A stretch of 64,000 nt of DNA, taken from assembly GCA_965197565.1 (NCBI GenBank), contig CBDANK010000003.1, forward strand, positions 682,001 to 746,000, given 5' to 3'. Origin of the DNA: G963667675 sp965197565. Lineage in GTDB: Bacteria > Chloroflexota > Dehalococcoidia > Lucifugimonadales > UBA3495. Made by a program: the position numbers and the translations under genes. This document shows positions 54,355 to 61,686 of the stretch, in pieces; positions within the stretch are counted from its first letter, which is position 1; each line of letters begins with the position of its first letter. The notes under the pieces were generated by a model. It was not told the origin of the DNA. It searched no databases and saw only the letters and a list, made by a program, of their open reading frames with translations.

Positions 54355-54642
54355 CTATCTCAGCTTTGAAATGCCAGAAAACAGGGGTCTAAAACCACTT
54401 TTCGACCAATACCCGACGGACGTAAATAAACCCCGGAAAATCTCAATCTGATCCCTGTCTTTTCGGCCCCGCCGGAGTATGCCTTTACTCATCGGTTTAA
54501 CCGGACCTCTCAGTAAGCCTTTCCGTCGCTGGAGCCACCGGTCGTACCACAGGACTGCCGCCAAGAACATGCCGGACCCCAAGGGCCAAGCGAGGTAAAA
54601 CCCGATCCCCGGAATCAGCATGAAGAACGGGGACAGCGCCAA
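54355..54642 (-). CDS. Possible small membrane protein, 95 aa
   Basis: The N-terminus is hydrophobic (LSPFFMLIPGIGFYLAW, GSGMFLAAVLWYD), about two transmembrane spans, and the C-terminal half is basic. No family recognised. It may be the end of a larger lost gene. Confidence 0.35.
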   Translation of the reverse strand: MALSPFFMLIPGIGFYLAWPLGSGMFLAAVLWYDRWLQRRKGLLRGPVKPMSKGILRRGRKDRDQIEIFRGLFTSVGYWSKSGFRPLFSGISKLR

Positions 54643-54833
54643 CCCACCCTGCCGCTTATACTCCCCACGACCAAGACCGTGACGGTCCGCTTGACCCGCG
54701 CCTTAGTACTACAGCCGCAGATATTGACTGAGGCGTTGCCGGCCGCTTTTGTAGTGGCTGTGTCGAGCCCTGGCCTGATGGCGCCGCCGCCGAGACCACG
54801 CCAGCACCGATTTGTTCGAGGAATGGGCCGCCG

Positions 54834-54903
54834 GGTTCCGTTTGCTTTCGGTGTACGGCCTATCTATCTGTAGGCACACCATACACCAAAAGCAAACGGA
54901 ACC
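54834..54903. repeat. 70-bp hairpin, right copy
   Basis: Exact reverse complement of 52461-52530, GGTTCCGTTTGCTTTCGG... to ...AAAGCAAACGGAACC. A TPR gene starts 22 bp to its right. Confidence 0.85.
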
Positions 54904-54924
54904 CACAAGAAGCGGAGGAAAGGC

Positions 54925-55401
54925 ATGAACAAGGACGACAATCAATTAGACGAGCCTGGGTTGACCGAGGTTCGCGAGCACTTCCGGCGGGCGGTTGAGC
55001 GCCTGACGGCGGACATTGCGGCCAATCCCCTGGACACCGATGCCCGGATCAAGAGGGCCGTGGTGTACCGTGTCCTGGGCCACTTCGACCAAGCGATGCA
55101 GGATTATGAAGTGCTCATGGTTCCCGTTGGCGAAGACCCCACCGTGCTCCACTCGATGGGCATCGCTCTCCTTGGCCGTGGAAACCTTGGGGCGGCGGCG
55201 CGGGCCTTCGACCACGCCAACGAGTCCGATCCCTGGGACGTGGAATCCTACTATCGCAGGGTGGAGACCCGTCTGGCCCTCGGCGAACACCGCCGGGCCA
55301 TCGAGGTCTTGGACGAGTTCGTCGACACGTATCCCCACGATGTGCTCGCCCCCGGAGAATGGGAGTTGATCGAAAGGCAGAGGGAGGCGAAAGGCGCATG
55401 A
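54925..55401 (+). CDS. TPR-repeat protein, 158 aa
   Basis: Three to four tetratricopeptide-like helix pairs: LTADIAANPLDTDARIKRAVVY, VYRVLGHFDQAMQDYEVLM, SMGIALLGRGNLGAAARAFD, YRRVETRLALGEHRRAIEVL. No signal peptide; a probable protein-interaction adaptor. GGAGGAAAG lies 4 bp before the ATG, immediately after the 70-bp hairpin, so any promoter must be inside or beyond that hairpin. Confidence 0.75.
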   Translation: MNKDDNQLDEPGLTEVREHFRRAVERLTADIAANPLDTDARIKRAVVYRVLGHFDQAMQDYEVLMVPVGEDPTVLHSMGIALLGRGNLGAAARAFDHANESDPWDVESYYRRVETRLALGEHRRAIEVLDEFVDTYPHDVLAPGEWELIERQREAKGA

Positions 55402-55502
55402 ACGCCGGGTTGGCCCTGTCGTCGCTCACGGCCAAAGCCGCAACCGAATCGTATCCCCTCTACGCCGTCTCGCCGGTCATCACCGTAGCCCAACCGGAGT
55501 AA
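55398..55502 (+). CDS. Possible 34-aa coupled ORF
   Basis: ATG overlaps the TPR gene stop (ATGA). The product MNAGLALSSLTAKAATE onward has no recognisable feature. It is kept only because of the overlap. Confidence 0.22.
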   Translation: MNAGLALSSLTAKAATESYPLYAVSPVITVAQPE

Positions 55503-55675
55503 CCGAAGGACCGGACCCGGAGCTAACCAACGGCAGGAACGAGCCGGACAAGACAGTGAGCCTTTCGGCAAGCGCCCGGGCAACGGTTGCGGGCAATGAC
55601 CCGGCGGAGGACTCGGCGGCGGCGGTGGTATTGCGCAGACCAGGGTGCAAATCAAGCATGGGACAGGGACTCAAT

Positions 55676-55698
55676 GGGGCGGGTTTGATACCCGCCCC
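55676..55698. repeat. 9-bp perfect hairpin
   Basis: GGGGCGGGT/ACCCGCCCC with a TTGAT loop and no T tract. It lies in the 0.8-kb gene-free stretch 55503-56299, which otherwise holds only the MITE at 55871-56067. Confidence 0.55.
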
Positions 55699-55870
55699 GC
55701 ACGCCGTTGGACGAACCCCACCGTCGCATCAAGAACGGCAGACTTGGGACTCTGGCTGCTTTCCGGGGAGTTGCTCAATGCATCACTTACAGCGCAGCCG
55801 GAAGGCCGGTGCCCCGGGGCAATCCGGGTGACCTACCAGGGTATGCTTTGGTTGCTTGGCAGTTGGTCTA

Positions 55871-56067
55871 TGTGAGGTGGACCCTATCGCTTGGCTCTTC
55901 GGCACTTTTGGTAATAATTCGATATAGGGCCGAATATTTAAGCGGAAGTGGGAATTGCACCGGTGTGCCGGATAGCCATCGTCCCTTGTCGCTTTCACTG
56001 TGTGCGGTCGTTCTCCGTTCCCTTCACCAAAAGTGCGGAAGAGCCAGTTTTCCGGGGCCACCTCACA
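55871..56067. mobile_element. MITE with 44-bp imperfect terminal repeats
   Basis: Left TGTGAGGTGGACCC, TGGCTCTTC and GCACTTTTGGT match the reverse complement of the right end at about three quarters of 44 positions. The GGCTCTTC-GCACTTTTGG part resembles ISL3-family ends. 197 bp, with no ORF. Confidence 0.65.
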
Positions 56068-56299
56068 GAACACGGCTAAATCCTCGCTTTTCAATGCAGG
56101 GTTATCACACTTGACAGGTAAACTGAAACAAGAATTCCTCGTTAGCTTCCAGTAGAACTCATCAAGCCTGTTTCAATCTACAAACAGGCAACTTTCGGGA
56201 GAAATGGGCCAGAACGCCAAAGTGGGGCTACCTAAACCAACTTACCTAATGATAACATAGATTTCAGCCCACCACTCCGAAGGTGAAGGAGAGTCCCCC

Positions 56300-56497
56300 A
56301 TGGCTCGAGTAACTGTAGAAGGCTACCTGTGCGAGCGTTGCTCCCACGTGTGGGTGCCGCAGCGCCGGACGGTATCCGAGCCGAAAATCTGCCCTAGGTG
56401 CAAGAGCGCCTACTGGAACAAACCGCGCAAATTGGACTGGCCTGCCGAAAGACGTGCCGCCCAACACGACGAACGCTCCAGAAAACCGCCTGATTAG
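56300..56497 (+). CDS. Small zinc-ribbon protein, 65 aa
   Basis: CERCSHVWVPQ and ICPRCKSAYWNKPRK supply two CxxC knuckles (C11/C14 and C31/C34). The rest is basic. GAAGGAGAG precedes the ATG. It is the first gene of the operon leading to the DUF499 ATPase, 74 bp away, and could be a DNA-binding or regulatory partner. Short proteins with this pattern are common upstream of toxins and defence genes, but the family has no fixed role. Confidence 0.7.
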   Translation: MARVTVEGYLCERCSHVWVPQRRTVSEPKICPRCKSAYWNKPRKLDWPAERRAAQHDERSRKPPD

Positions 56498-56571
56498 GCA
56501 CTAACAACACGACGAGCTCCCTCTCAGGAATCGTGCCGACGACACAAACGAACCCCGGAGGTATCGCACCA

Positions 56572-59478
56572 ATGAACAATCTGACGCCACTCTTGACCGC
56601 CTGTCCGGTGCGACCCATTCAGCAGGCCGGCGACCAGTACGCCGCCGACGTCATCCGCGGACTGAACGAAGAACTCGCCTCCGAGGCGACCGCGGCCGAC
56701 TTCCTGGAAACGACCCACTTGACCAAGGCCACCGCCGACTTTCTGCGGATGGCTATGGACCGCATCGCCTTAGGACGCGGCAGCACCAGCCCGTCCGTGT
56801 ACCAGCTGTACAGCCGCTACGGTGGCGGCAAGACTCATAGCCTTCTGCTGTTGGCCGCAGCGGCCAGATACCCGCACCTGAATTATTGGCAGGACACCGC
56901 CCAATGCGACCCGGCCACCGCAAAGGTAGTCGCCTTCGACGGCGAAAAGCACAACGTGGTCAGCGGCACTGACCTAGACGGACAAGGCAACCGGGCGCGG
57001 AGCTTGGCAGGCTACTTGCTGCACCATCTAGGCGGCCCAACGGCTCTACACGAATTCGGTGAAGGTGACGCTACTCTAGCTGACCCCGGCTCCGACACCT
57101 TCCGGCGGCTGATAGGCGACGAACCAGTAATCATCGTCATTGACGAACTGGTCCACTACATCAACCGCGTGAATCAGCGCGCCGCCAGCGATACCCGAAT
57201 AAGCCCTGAGGGAGTGTTGACCACTCTCAGCGCCTTGACAAACGCGGTTGCCAATAGCCCCAAAGCAGTGCTGGTCATCACCACTCCCGAAGACTCCCAC
57301 GAACTGCTGGAGGAGAGCAATACAGCAACCTCTGGCGACGCCCACCACGCCGACGCCCTAGCATTGCTCAATATGCTGGACCGGATCAACTCACAGCTTG
57401 GGCGGGTAATGCACCCGGTAGCGCCGTCCGGCGAAGCCGACCTGTCGGCCATCTTGCGCAAGCGCCTGTTCTACAGCGTGGACGAAGCCGCACGTCAAGA
57501 CACCGCCAACGCCTATGCCACCGTTGCCGCCCGCAACGGACGGTCCAACGGAAATCTGGACTACCAAGGACTTTACAACGCCTACCCATTCCACCCTTCG
57601 CTGCTGAACATCATCACAGGCCGTTTGTCCGCCAATCGCAACTTCCAGAGAGTGCGCGGTACCCTGCGGCTACTGGGCAACACCCTGTTGGAAATGCAGA
57701 ACGGCAACGGAGAGGCGGCGCTCGTGCATCCCCACCACGTCACCCTTCGCGCAGCCCGCATCCGCGACGAGGTAGTCAACCGGCCTGGATTTTCCGAACT
57801 GGACCCGGCCATCGAAACCGATATCGTAGGACGCAACAGCACAGCCGAGAAAAGCGGTAACGACCTCGCGGAATCCGCAGCCATGACAATGCTGCTGGGT
57901 ACCATCGCTCCCGACAACAGCAATGGTCTCTACGCCGACCAGATCGCCGACGCTCTGCTTTCCCCAGAACGCGACGACTTCGGCGTCATCGCCAACGCCA
58001 TTGAGCAGTTCTTGAGCCGTGCCATTTACGTGGACGACAGCCCCGACACCCAGCGCAAGCGTTTCAGCAAAGACGCCAACGTGATGAAGGAGCTGCTGGA
58101 AGCCAGAGACGGCATCCTCTCCAACACCACTATGATATCCGACCTGCTCAAGCAGGCTATCACCAGCGCCTACGGCGGAGGCAACCGGCGAAATGACCAG
58201 TTTGAGATCCTGGTCTTTCCCTCCCGGCAGTCCAACCTGCCAGACAACCCTGACCGGGCAGTGCTTGGCGTCGTCAACCCGGACCACTGGAACTGGACCG
58301 ATGCCGACAATCCGGCCAACGGAATGAATAACCAAGACCTGCTGGACCTGCACCGGCACAGCGTCAACAACGACGGAAACGCTGCCCGCCAATACCCGAA
58401 CAACGCTTTGATGTTGGCCTCCCATGACGCCAACCTCAGCCGCATCCGCGAAGACATCGCCACAATGGAGGCAGCGGAACGACTGGTGAAAGACACGTCT
58501 CGCACGTTGCCCCCGCACCGGCGCGAAACGCTGGAGAACATCCGGGCCGCCTCCGAAAAGAACGCCACAACCGGCATCCAGAACAAGTTCTGCCACCTTT
58601 TCTCCGCCGGCAACAGCCAACAGCATCAATGGCCGGAACCCAACAGCCATGTGGAACAACGCACACTGGAGTCCCTGACCGACGCCACAGGAAAGGGTCA
58701 GGAAAGTATCCTGCAAGCGCTAGGCGACCGCATGTTGCGCGGCACCACTGCGGGACTGAACAAAAACGCCTGGGCCAGAGTAGGCATCATCGCCAACGAG
58801 CGCGGCAGCACGATGGGTGAACTGCGGGAACACTTCGCCCGCACCCCGGACCAGCGGATCATCCTCAACGAGACTACCTGGCGAGCCGCGGTAGCCAACG
58901 GCATTGCCAACGATGCTCTGCACGTGATAACTCCCAGCGGCGAGGTGAACCCCACGGGATACGATCCCAACTGGCGCGTCTGGGTAAAGGGTTACGAACC
59001 GCAAAATGCGGAACCCGAACCGCCGGACCCGGAACCTAAACCTGACCCGGACCCCGATCCTCCCAGGCCCACCAACCGCCACACCGCGTTCACCAGCGGG
59101 AAGATGTCCGGCAAGGCCGCCTACGAAGCCGTGAAGCGGTTTATGACTGACAACGGGCACGACTGGGATAGCCTGGACTCCTGCCGGGTCACAGGAACCA
59201 GCCCAACATTGGCCGACCAGATTGCCAGCATCGCCCAAGGCGACGACAACGGCATCATCCTTACCCTGATGGCGCAGAACCAGCGGTTGCAGGTTGGCAT
59301 CCGCAACGCGCCTCCCAGCGAGTTCAAAGACTACTCCGGCCCCGCCAAGCGGATGATGACAAAGGCCGGCGTCAGCGCTGCGGACGTAACCGTGCAGTTG
59401 GACGCGGAAGCCGCACAGCGCGTGCTGGAAAAGCTGAACAACCGGGACGAAGCCAACATCAGCGTTTCGTTCCGCTAA
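56572..59478 (+). CDS. DUF499 P-loop ATPase (BrxC/PglY-related)
   Basis: The 968-aa ATPase has Walker A YGGGKTHSLLLL (about residues 83-93) and Walker B PVIIVIDELVHYI (about 185-197), then a C-terminal Pro-rich linker (PEPPDPEPKPDPD) and a terminal domain. ATG 56572 has GGAGGT at 8 bp; the GTG at 56533 has none. DUF499 ATPases belong with DUF1156 methylases and a helicase in Hma systems, and related PglY/BrxC ATPases are central to BREX. Its role is thought to be coupling of ATP hydrolysis to phage recognition or modification. The operon continues downstream. Confidence 0.88.
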   Translation: MNNLTPLLTACPVRPIQQAGDQYAADVIRGLNEELASEATAADFLETTHLTKATADFLRMAMDRIALGRGSTSPSVYQLYSRYGGGKTHSLLLLAAAARYPHLNYWQDTAQCDPATAKVVAFDGEKHNVVSGTDLDGQGNRARSLAGYLLHHLGGPTALHEFGEGDATLADPGSDTFRRLIGDEPVIIVIDELVHYINRVNQRAASDTRISPEGVLTTLSALTNAVANSPKAVLVITTPEDSHELLEESNTATSGDAHHADALALLNMLDRINSQLGRVMHPVAPSGEADLSAILRKRLFYSVDEAARQDTANAYATVAARNGRSNGNLDYQGLYNAYPFHPSLLNIITGRLSANRNFQRVRGTLRLLGNTLLEMQNGNGEAALVHPHHVTLRAARIRDEVVNRPGFSELDPAIETDIVGRNSTAEKSGNDLAESAAMTMLLGTIAPDNSNGLYADQIADALLSPERDDFGVIANAIEQFLSRAIYVDDSPDTQRKRFSKDANVMKELLEARDGILSNTTMISDLLKQAITSAYGGGNRRNDQFEILVFPSRQSNLPDNPDRAVLGVVNPDHWNWTDADNPANGMNNQDLLDLHRHSVNNDGNAARQYPNNALMLASHDANLSRIREDIATMEAAERLVKDTSRTLPPHRRETLENIRAASEKNATTGIQNKFCHLFSAGNSQQHQWPEPNSHVEQRTLESLTDATGKGQESILQALGDRMLRGTTAGLNKNAWARVGIIANERGSTMGELREHFARTPDQRIILNETTWRAAVANGIANDALHVITPSGEVNPTGYDPNWRVWVKGYEPQNAEPEPPDPEPKPDPDPDPPRPTNRHTAFTSGKMSGKAAYEAVKRFMTDNGHDWDSLDSCRVTGTSPTLADQIASIAQGDDNGIILTLMAQNQRLQVGIRNAPPSEFKDYSGPAKRMMTKAGVSAADVTVQLDAEAAQRVLEKLNNRDEANISVSFR

Positions 59479-59498
59479 GCCAAAATGAGGAATCTATC

Positions 59499-59936
59499 AT
59501 GACACTGATGCGCGAAACCCCCAAGGACCACGGCCTGCTGGTGGACCACGACCCCAAGGGCAACCGGCGTCTCTCGGTCACCCTAGCCGGGAAGTCGCCG
59601 CGGAAGAACGGCCGCCGATTGCAGTACGCCACCGGAGCACTGTACAACCGCTGCTTTCAGCATGCCTCCACCATCCTGTGGAACCATCATGCCCAGCGGT
59701 TACAGCCTCAGGAGGAGGCTGGACGCCAGTACCATCCCATCACTGAGGGGGCGGCCGTACAGATACGCCTGTTGCTGGACGCCGTAGGCGGAACAGGACG
59801 GGCCGACAAGGCGGAACGGCTGGCGCGCGCCGTCGCGGATATGCACCCTTGCGAAAGCAGTTGGTGGTACGCCTGCCACAAGAACCGCAACCGTCCGCGA
59901 CGAGTGCTAGACGCCATGACGCTGATGTATGGGTAA
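59499..59936 (+). CDS. Unknown 145-aa protein embedded in the ATPase-methylase operon
   Basis: Starts 20 bp after the ATPase with GAGGAAT before the ATG. The first 50 residues look like a beta-rich segment (LLVDHDPKGNRRLSVTLAGK), the rest is helical with AVQIRLLLDAVGGTGRADKA and ESSWWYACHKNRNRPRRVLD, a distinctive Trp-Trp-Tyr motif. No family recognised with certainty. Position inside the cluster suggests a subunit or effector of the same system. Confidence 0.72.
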   Translation: MTLMRETPKDHGLLVDHDPKGNRRLSVTLAGKSPRKNGRRLQYATGALYNRCFQHASTILWNHHAQRLQPQEEAGRQYHPITEGAAVQIRLLLDAVGGTGRADKAERLARAVADMHPCESSWWYACHKNRNRPRRVLDAMTLMYG

Positions 59937-59966
59937 TGGAGCAACTAGAGGAGCGCCGAGGACATA

Positions 59967-60089
59967 ATGGGCAAGAAAATCGCTCGAGTCATAACGACGC
60001 GGCCTATCGAAAGGCCGGGAGGGACGATTCGTTTCACCGAGGAATCATTCCAAGGAGCCCTCGATACAATCAACGGAGGCAGGGCGTGA
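59967..60089 (+). CDS. Putative 40-aa protein overlapping the next gene
   Basis: MGKKIARVITTRPIERPGGT to GALDTINGGRA. It has GAGGAGCGCCGAGG before the ATG, and its TGA overlaps the next gene's GTG in GTGA (60086-60089), the usual mark of coupling. The alternative is that the following protein starts at ATG 59936 (TAATG with the previous stop), giving an odd Arg/His-rich extension of 50 residues. The overlap and cleaner composition favour a separate small gene, but it is not proven. Confidence 0.5.
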   Translation: MGKKIARVITTRPIERPGGTIRFTEESFQGALDTINGGRA

Positions 60090-61159
60090 ACCATGACCCT
60101 ACCTACCCGCCATCGGGTAAAAACACGGCCGCTTGGACCGTAACAGAAGACGGCTTTACGTCTTTATACGTCGAAATAGACGACACCCACGTCGTGAAGA
60201 AGACGAAATTCAAAGGCTACAGGCAGAATTCCCTTACGATTACGTTCCCGAATGACGATAGGCCGTTCGTGCTGGAAGGCTCGCCAGATGACGCCAGACT
60301 AAGTGTGGCAACCGATCCGGCTAATTTCGACAGCTTCAAACAGCAGGAAGAGTTTCGACAATGGATCGCTGAATATGATGACACCATAGACACCCGAATA
60401 GGCGGCAGGTTTTCGGAGATCCCTGAAGCTCTGATCCACTTCTTTGTTGAACACCGTGAAGCTCTTTCGCTGATTGGCCTTTGGGCGGCCGGCAAGGCAT
60501 GGAAATTCGTGGATCACACGATTGACGCAACTATTAAAGATCTGGCGGACCGGACTGGCTCCACGCTAAGTCAACAGATTGCCGGCATCACCAAGCGATT
60601 CTGCGGCTACCAACCCAGGACAGAACGCACAGCAACCCAACACATTACACTCAAGACTGACCCCGAAATAAACCTCATTACCCGTAGCAACGACCTGACC
60701 CAAAACCTCGAGCTAGACCCAGCACAAATCCAATACGCCCTAGAGAAATTCAAGGGAATTCTCAAGGTGGCAGACAGCCTTACCTTATCCCGAGAAAGCC
60801 AAAAGCAGGAATGGAAATTCCGTTATGCCACGACGCGAGACGGGAAAGTAATAACGACGAAAGCGGTCTACCGCGAAAGCGTCCGAGAATTAGAGAGAAT
60901 TACCCGGAGCAGTCCAATCTGCATTTGCATGAAAAACAGAGAAACCGGTGAAGAATTCCACCACGAAACGACCGCCGAATTCCAACCCATCTCCAAGGAC
61001 AATGGAGAAGCAAACTTCCGAATGCACTTCAGCAAACCGCCTCAACTAGAGGACAAAAATTGGGAAGTTGCCGGCATAGTGCTGGACCCAAAAGGCTCAA
61101 GCGACCCTTGCGAAGAACCGCCGCCTAGCCAAGGCACCAGCGATGACTGTTCCAACTAA
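60086..61159 (+). CDS. Unknown 357-aa protein embedded in the ATPase-methylase operon
   Basis: GTG at 60086 with GGAGGC five bases upstream. The first 80 residues are beta-rich (FTSLYVEIDDTHVVKKTKFK, NSLTITFPNDDRPFVLEG), the middle has a helix HREALSLIGLWAAGKAWKFV that is partly hydrophobic, and the end is beta-rich and acidic. A Cys-containing stretch SSPICICMKNRETGEEF stands out. No family recognised. AT content seems higher than in its neighbours, which fits an acquired insert gene. It could be an effector specific to this island. Confidence 0.7.
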   Translation: MNHDPTYPPSGKNTAAWTVTEDGFTSLYVEIDDTHVVKKTKFKGYRQNSLTITFPNDDRPFVLEGSPDDARLSVATDPANFDSFKQQEEFRQWIAEYDDTIDTRIGGRFSEIPEALIHFFVEHREALSLIGLWAAGKAWKFVDHTIDATIKDLADRTGSTLSQQIAGITKRFCGYQPRTERTATQHITLKTDPEINLITRSNDLTQNLELDPAQIQYALEKFKGILKVADSLTLSRESQKQEWKFRYATTRDGKVITTKAVYRESVRELERITRSSPICICMKNRETGEEFHHETTAEFQPISKDNGEANFRMHFSKPPQLEDKNWEVAGIVLDPKGSSDPCEEPPPSQGTSDDCSN

Positions 61160-61284
61160 TCTTATCGAGTAACACATCTCCATAAAAAGGCCTCGATCAA
61201 AGCCGTGCGCAAGGGGGCACTTCCAGCATTCATGCGCCCGTCAAACAATGAAAAGACCTACAAGCACCAAGGAGCAGGACGGGA

Positions 61285-61686
61285 ATGTCATCCGACAATT
61301 CCAAGGATACGGCGACATTCCGGGACGAACTGCCCGAGGGGTGTCCACCTGAAAACGCCGACAAAATCAGGAGGGAGACCATCTGCTACCGCCTGGTGCA
61401 TAACGACCCGCCCATTGCCGACGACTTCAGGTCCCAGCGCACACTGGAACCTAACCGAGACTTCGGCGTTTCCGAGTGCAGAGCCAGAGGCCTGTCCATC
61501 TTCATGCAAGCAGCGGATGCCGTGAGAGTGGCGCAGCGCAGCAGAAATCTTCGAGGGGCAAAGTTGGCCCAGTTGACCTTGAACCAAGAAGCCGGCTACA
61601 TCAAGCAGACCGGTAGCAGAAGCCACCACACCTGGTGGCCTTACAAGGCGTTCGACATCCTGGCCAACTGCGAGGTAATGAAATGA
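61285..61686 (+). CDS. Unknown 133-aa protein coupled to the methylase
   Basis: Stop overlaps the methylase start in an ATGA (61683-61686). The first half is acidic (DNSKDTATFRDELPEGCPPE); the second half has SECRARGLSIFMQAADAVRV, RSRNLRGAKLAQLTLNQEAG and SHHTWWPYKAFDILANCEV. The TWWPY segment is a recognisable conserved-looking motif. No family recognised; it is likely a partner of the methylase. Confidence 0.7.
   Translation: MSSDNSKDTATFRDELPEGCPPENADKIRRETICYRLVHNDPPIADDFRSQRTLEPNRDFGVSECRARGLSIFMQAADAVRVAQRSRNLRGAKLAQLTLNQEAGYIKQTGSRSHHTWWPYKAFDILANCEVMK

Larger units (their letters stand above)
52461..54903. mobile_element. 2.44-kb segment bounded by identical inverted 70-bp hairpins
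   Basis: The two ends (52461-52530 and 54834-54903) are exact inverted copies. Inside are a frameshifted transposase that lacks its N-terminus, an HTH fragment, a small zinc-finger gene and a small membrane-like frame. It could be a composite element, or two hairpin insertions that have captured the segment. No target duplication is visible. Confidence 0.6.
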
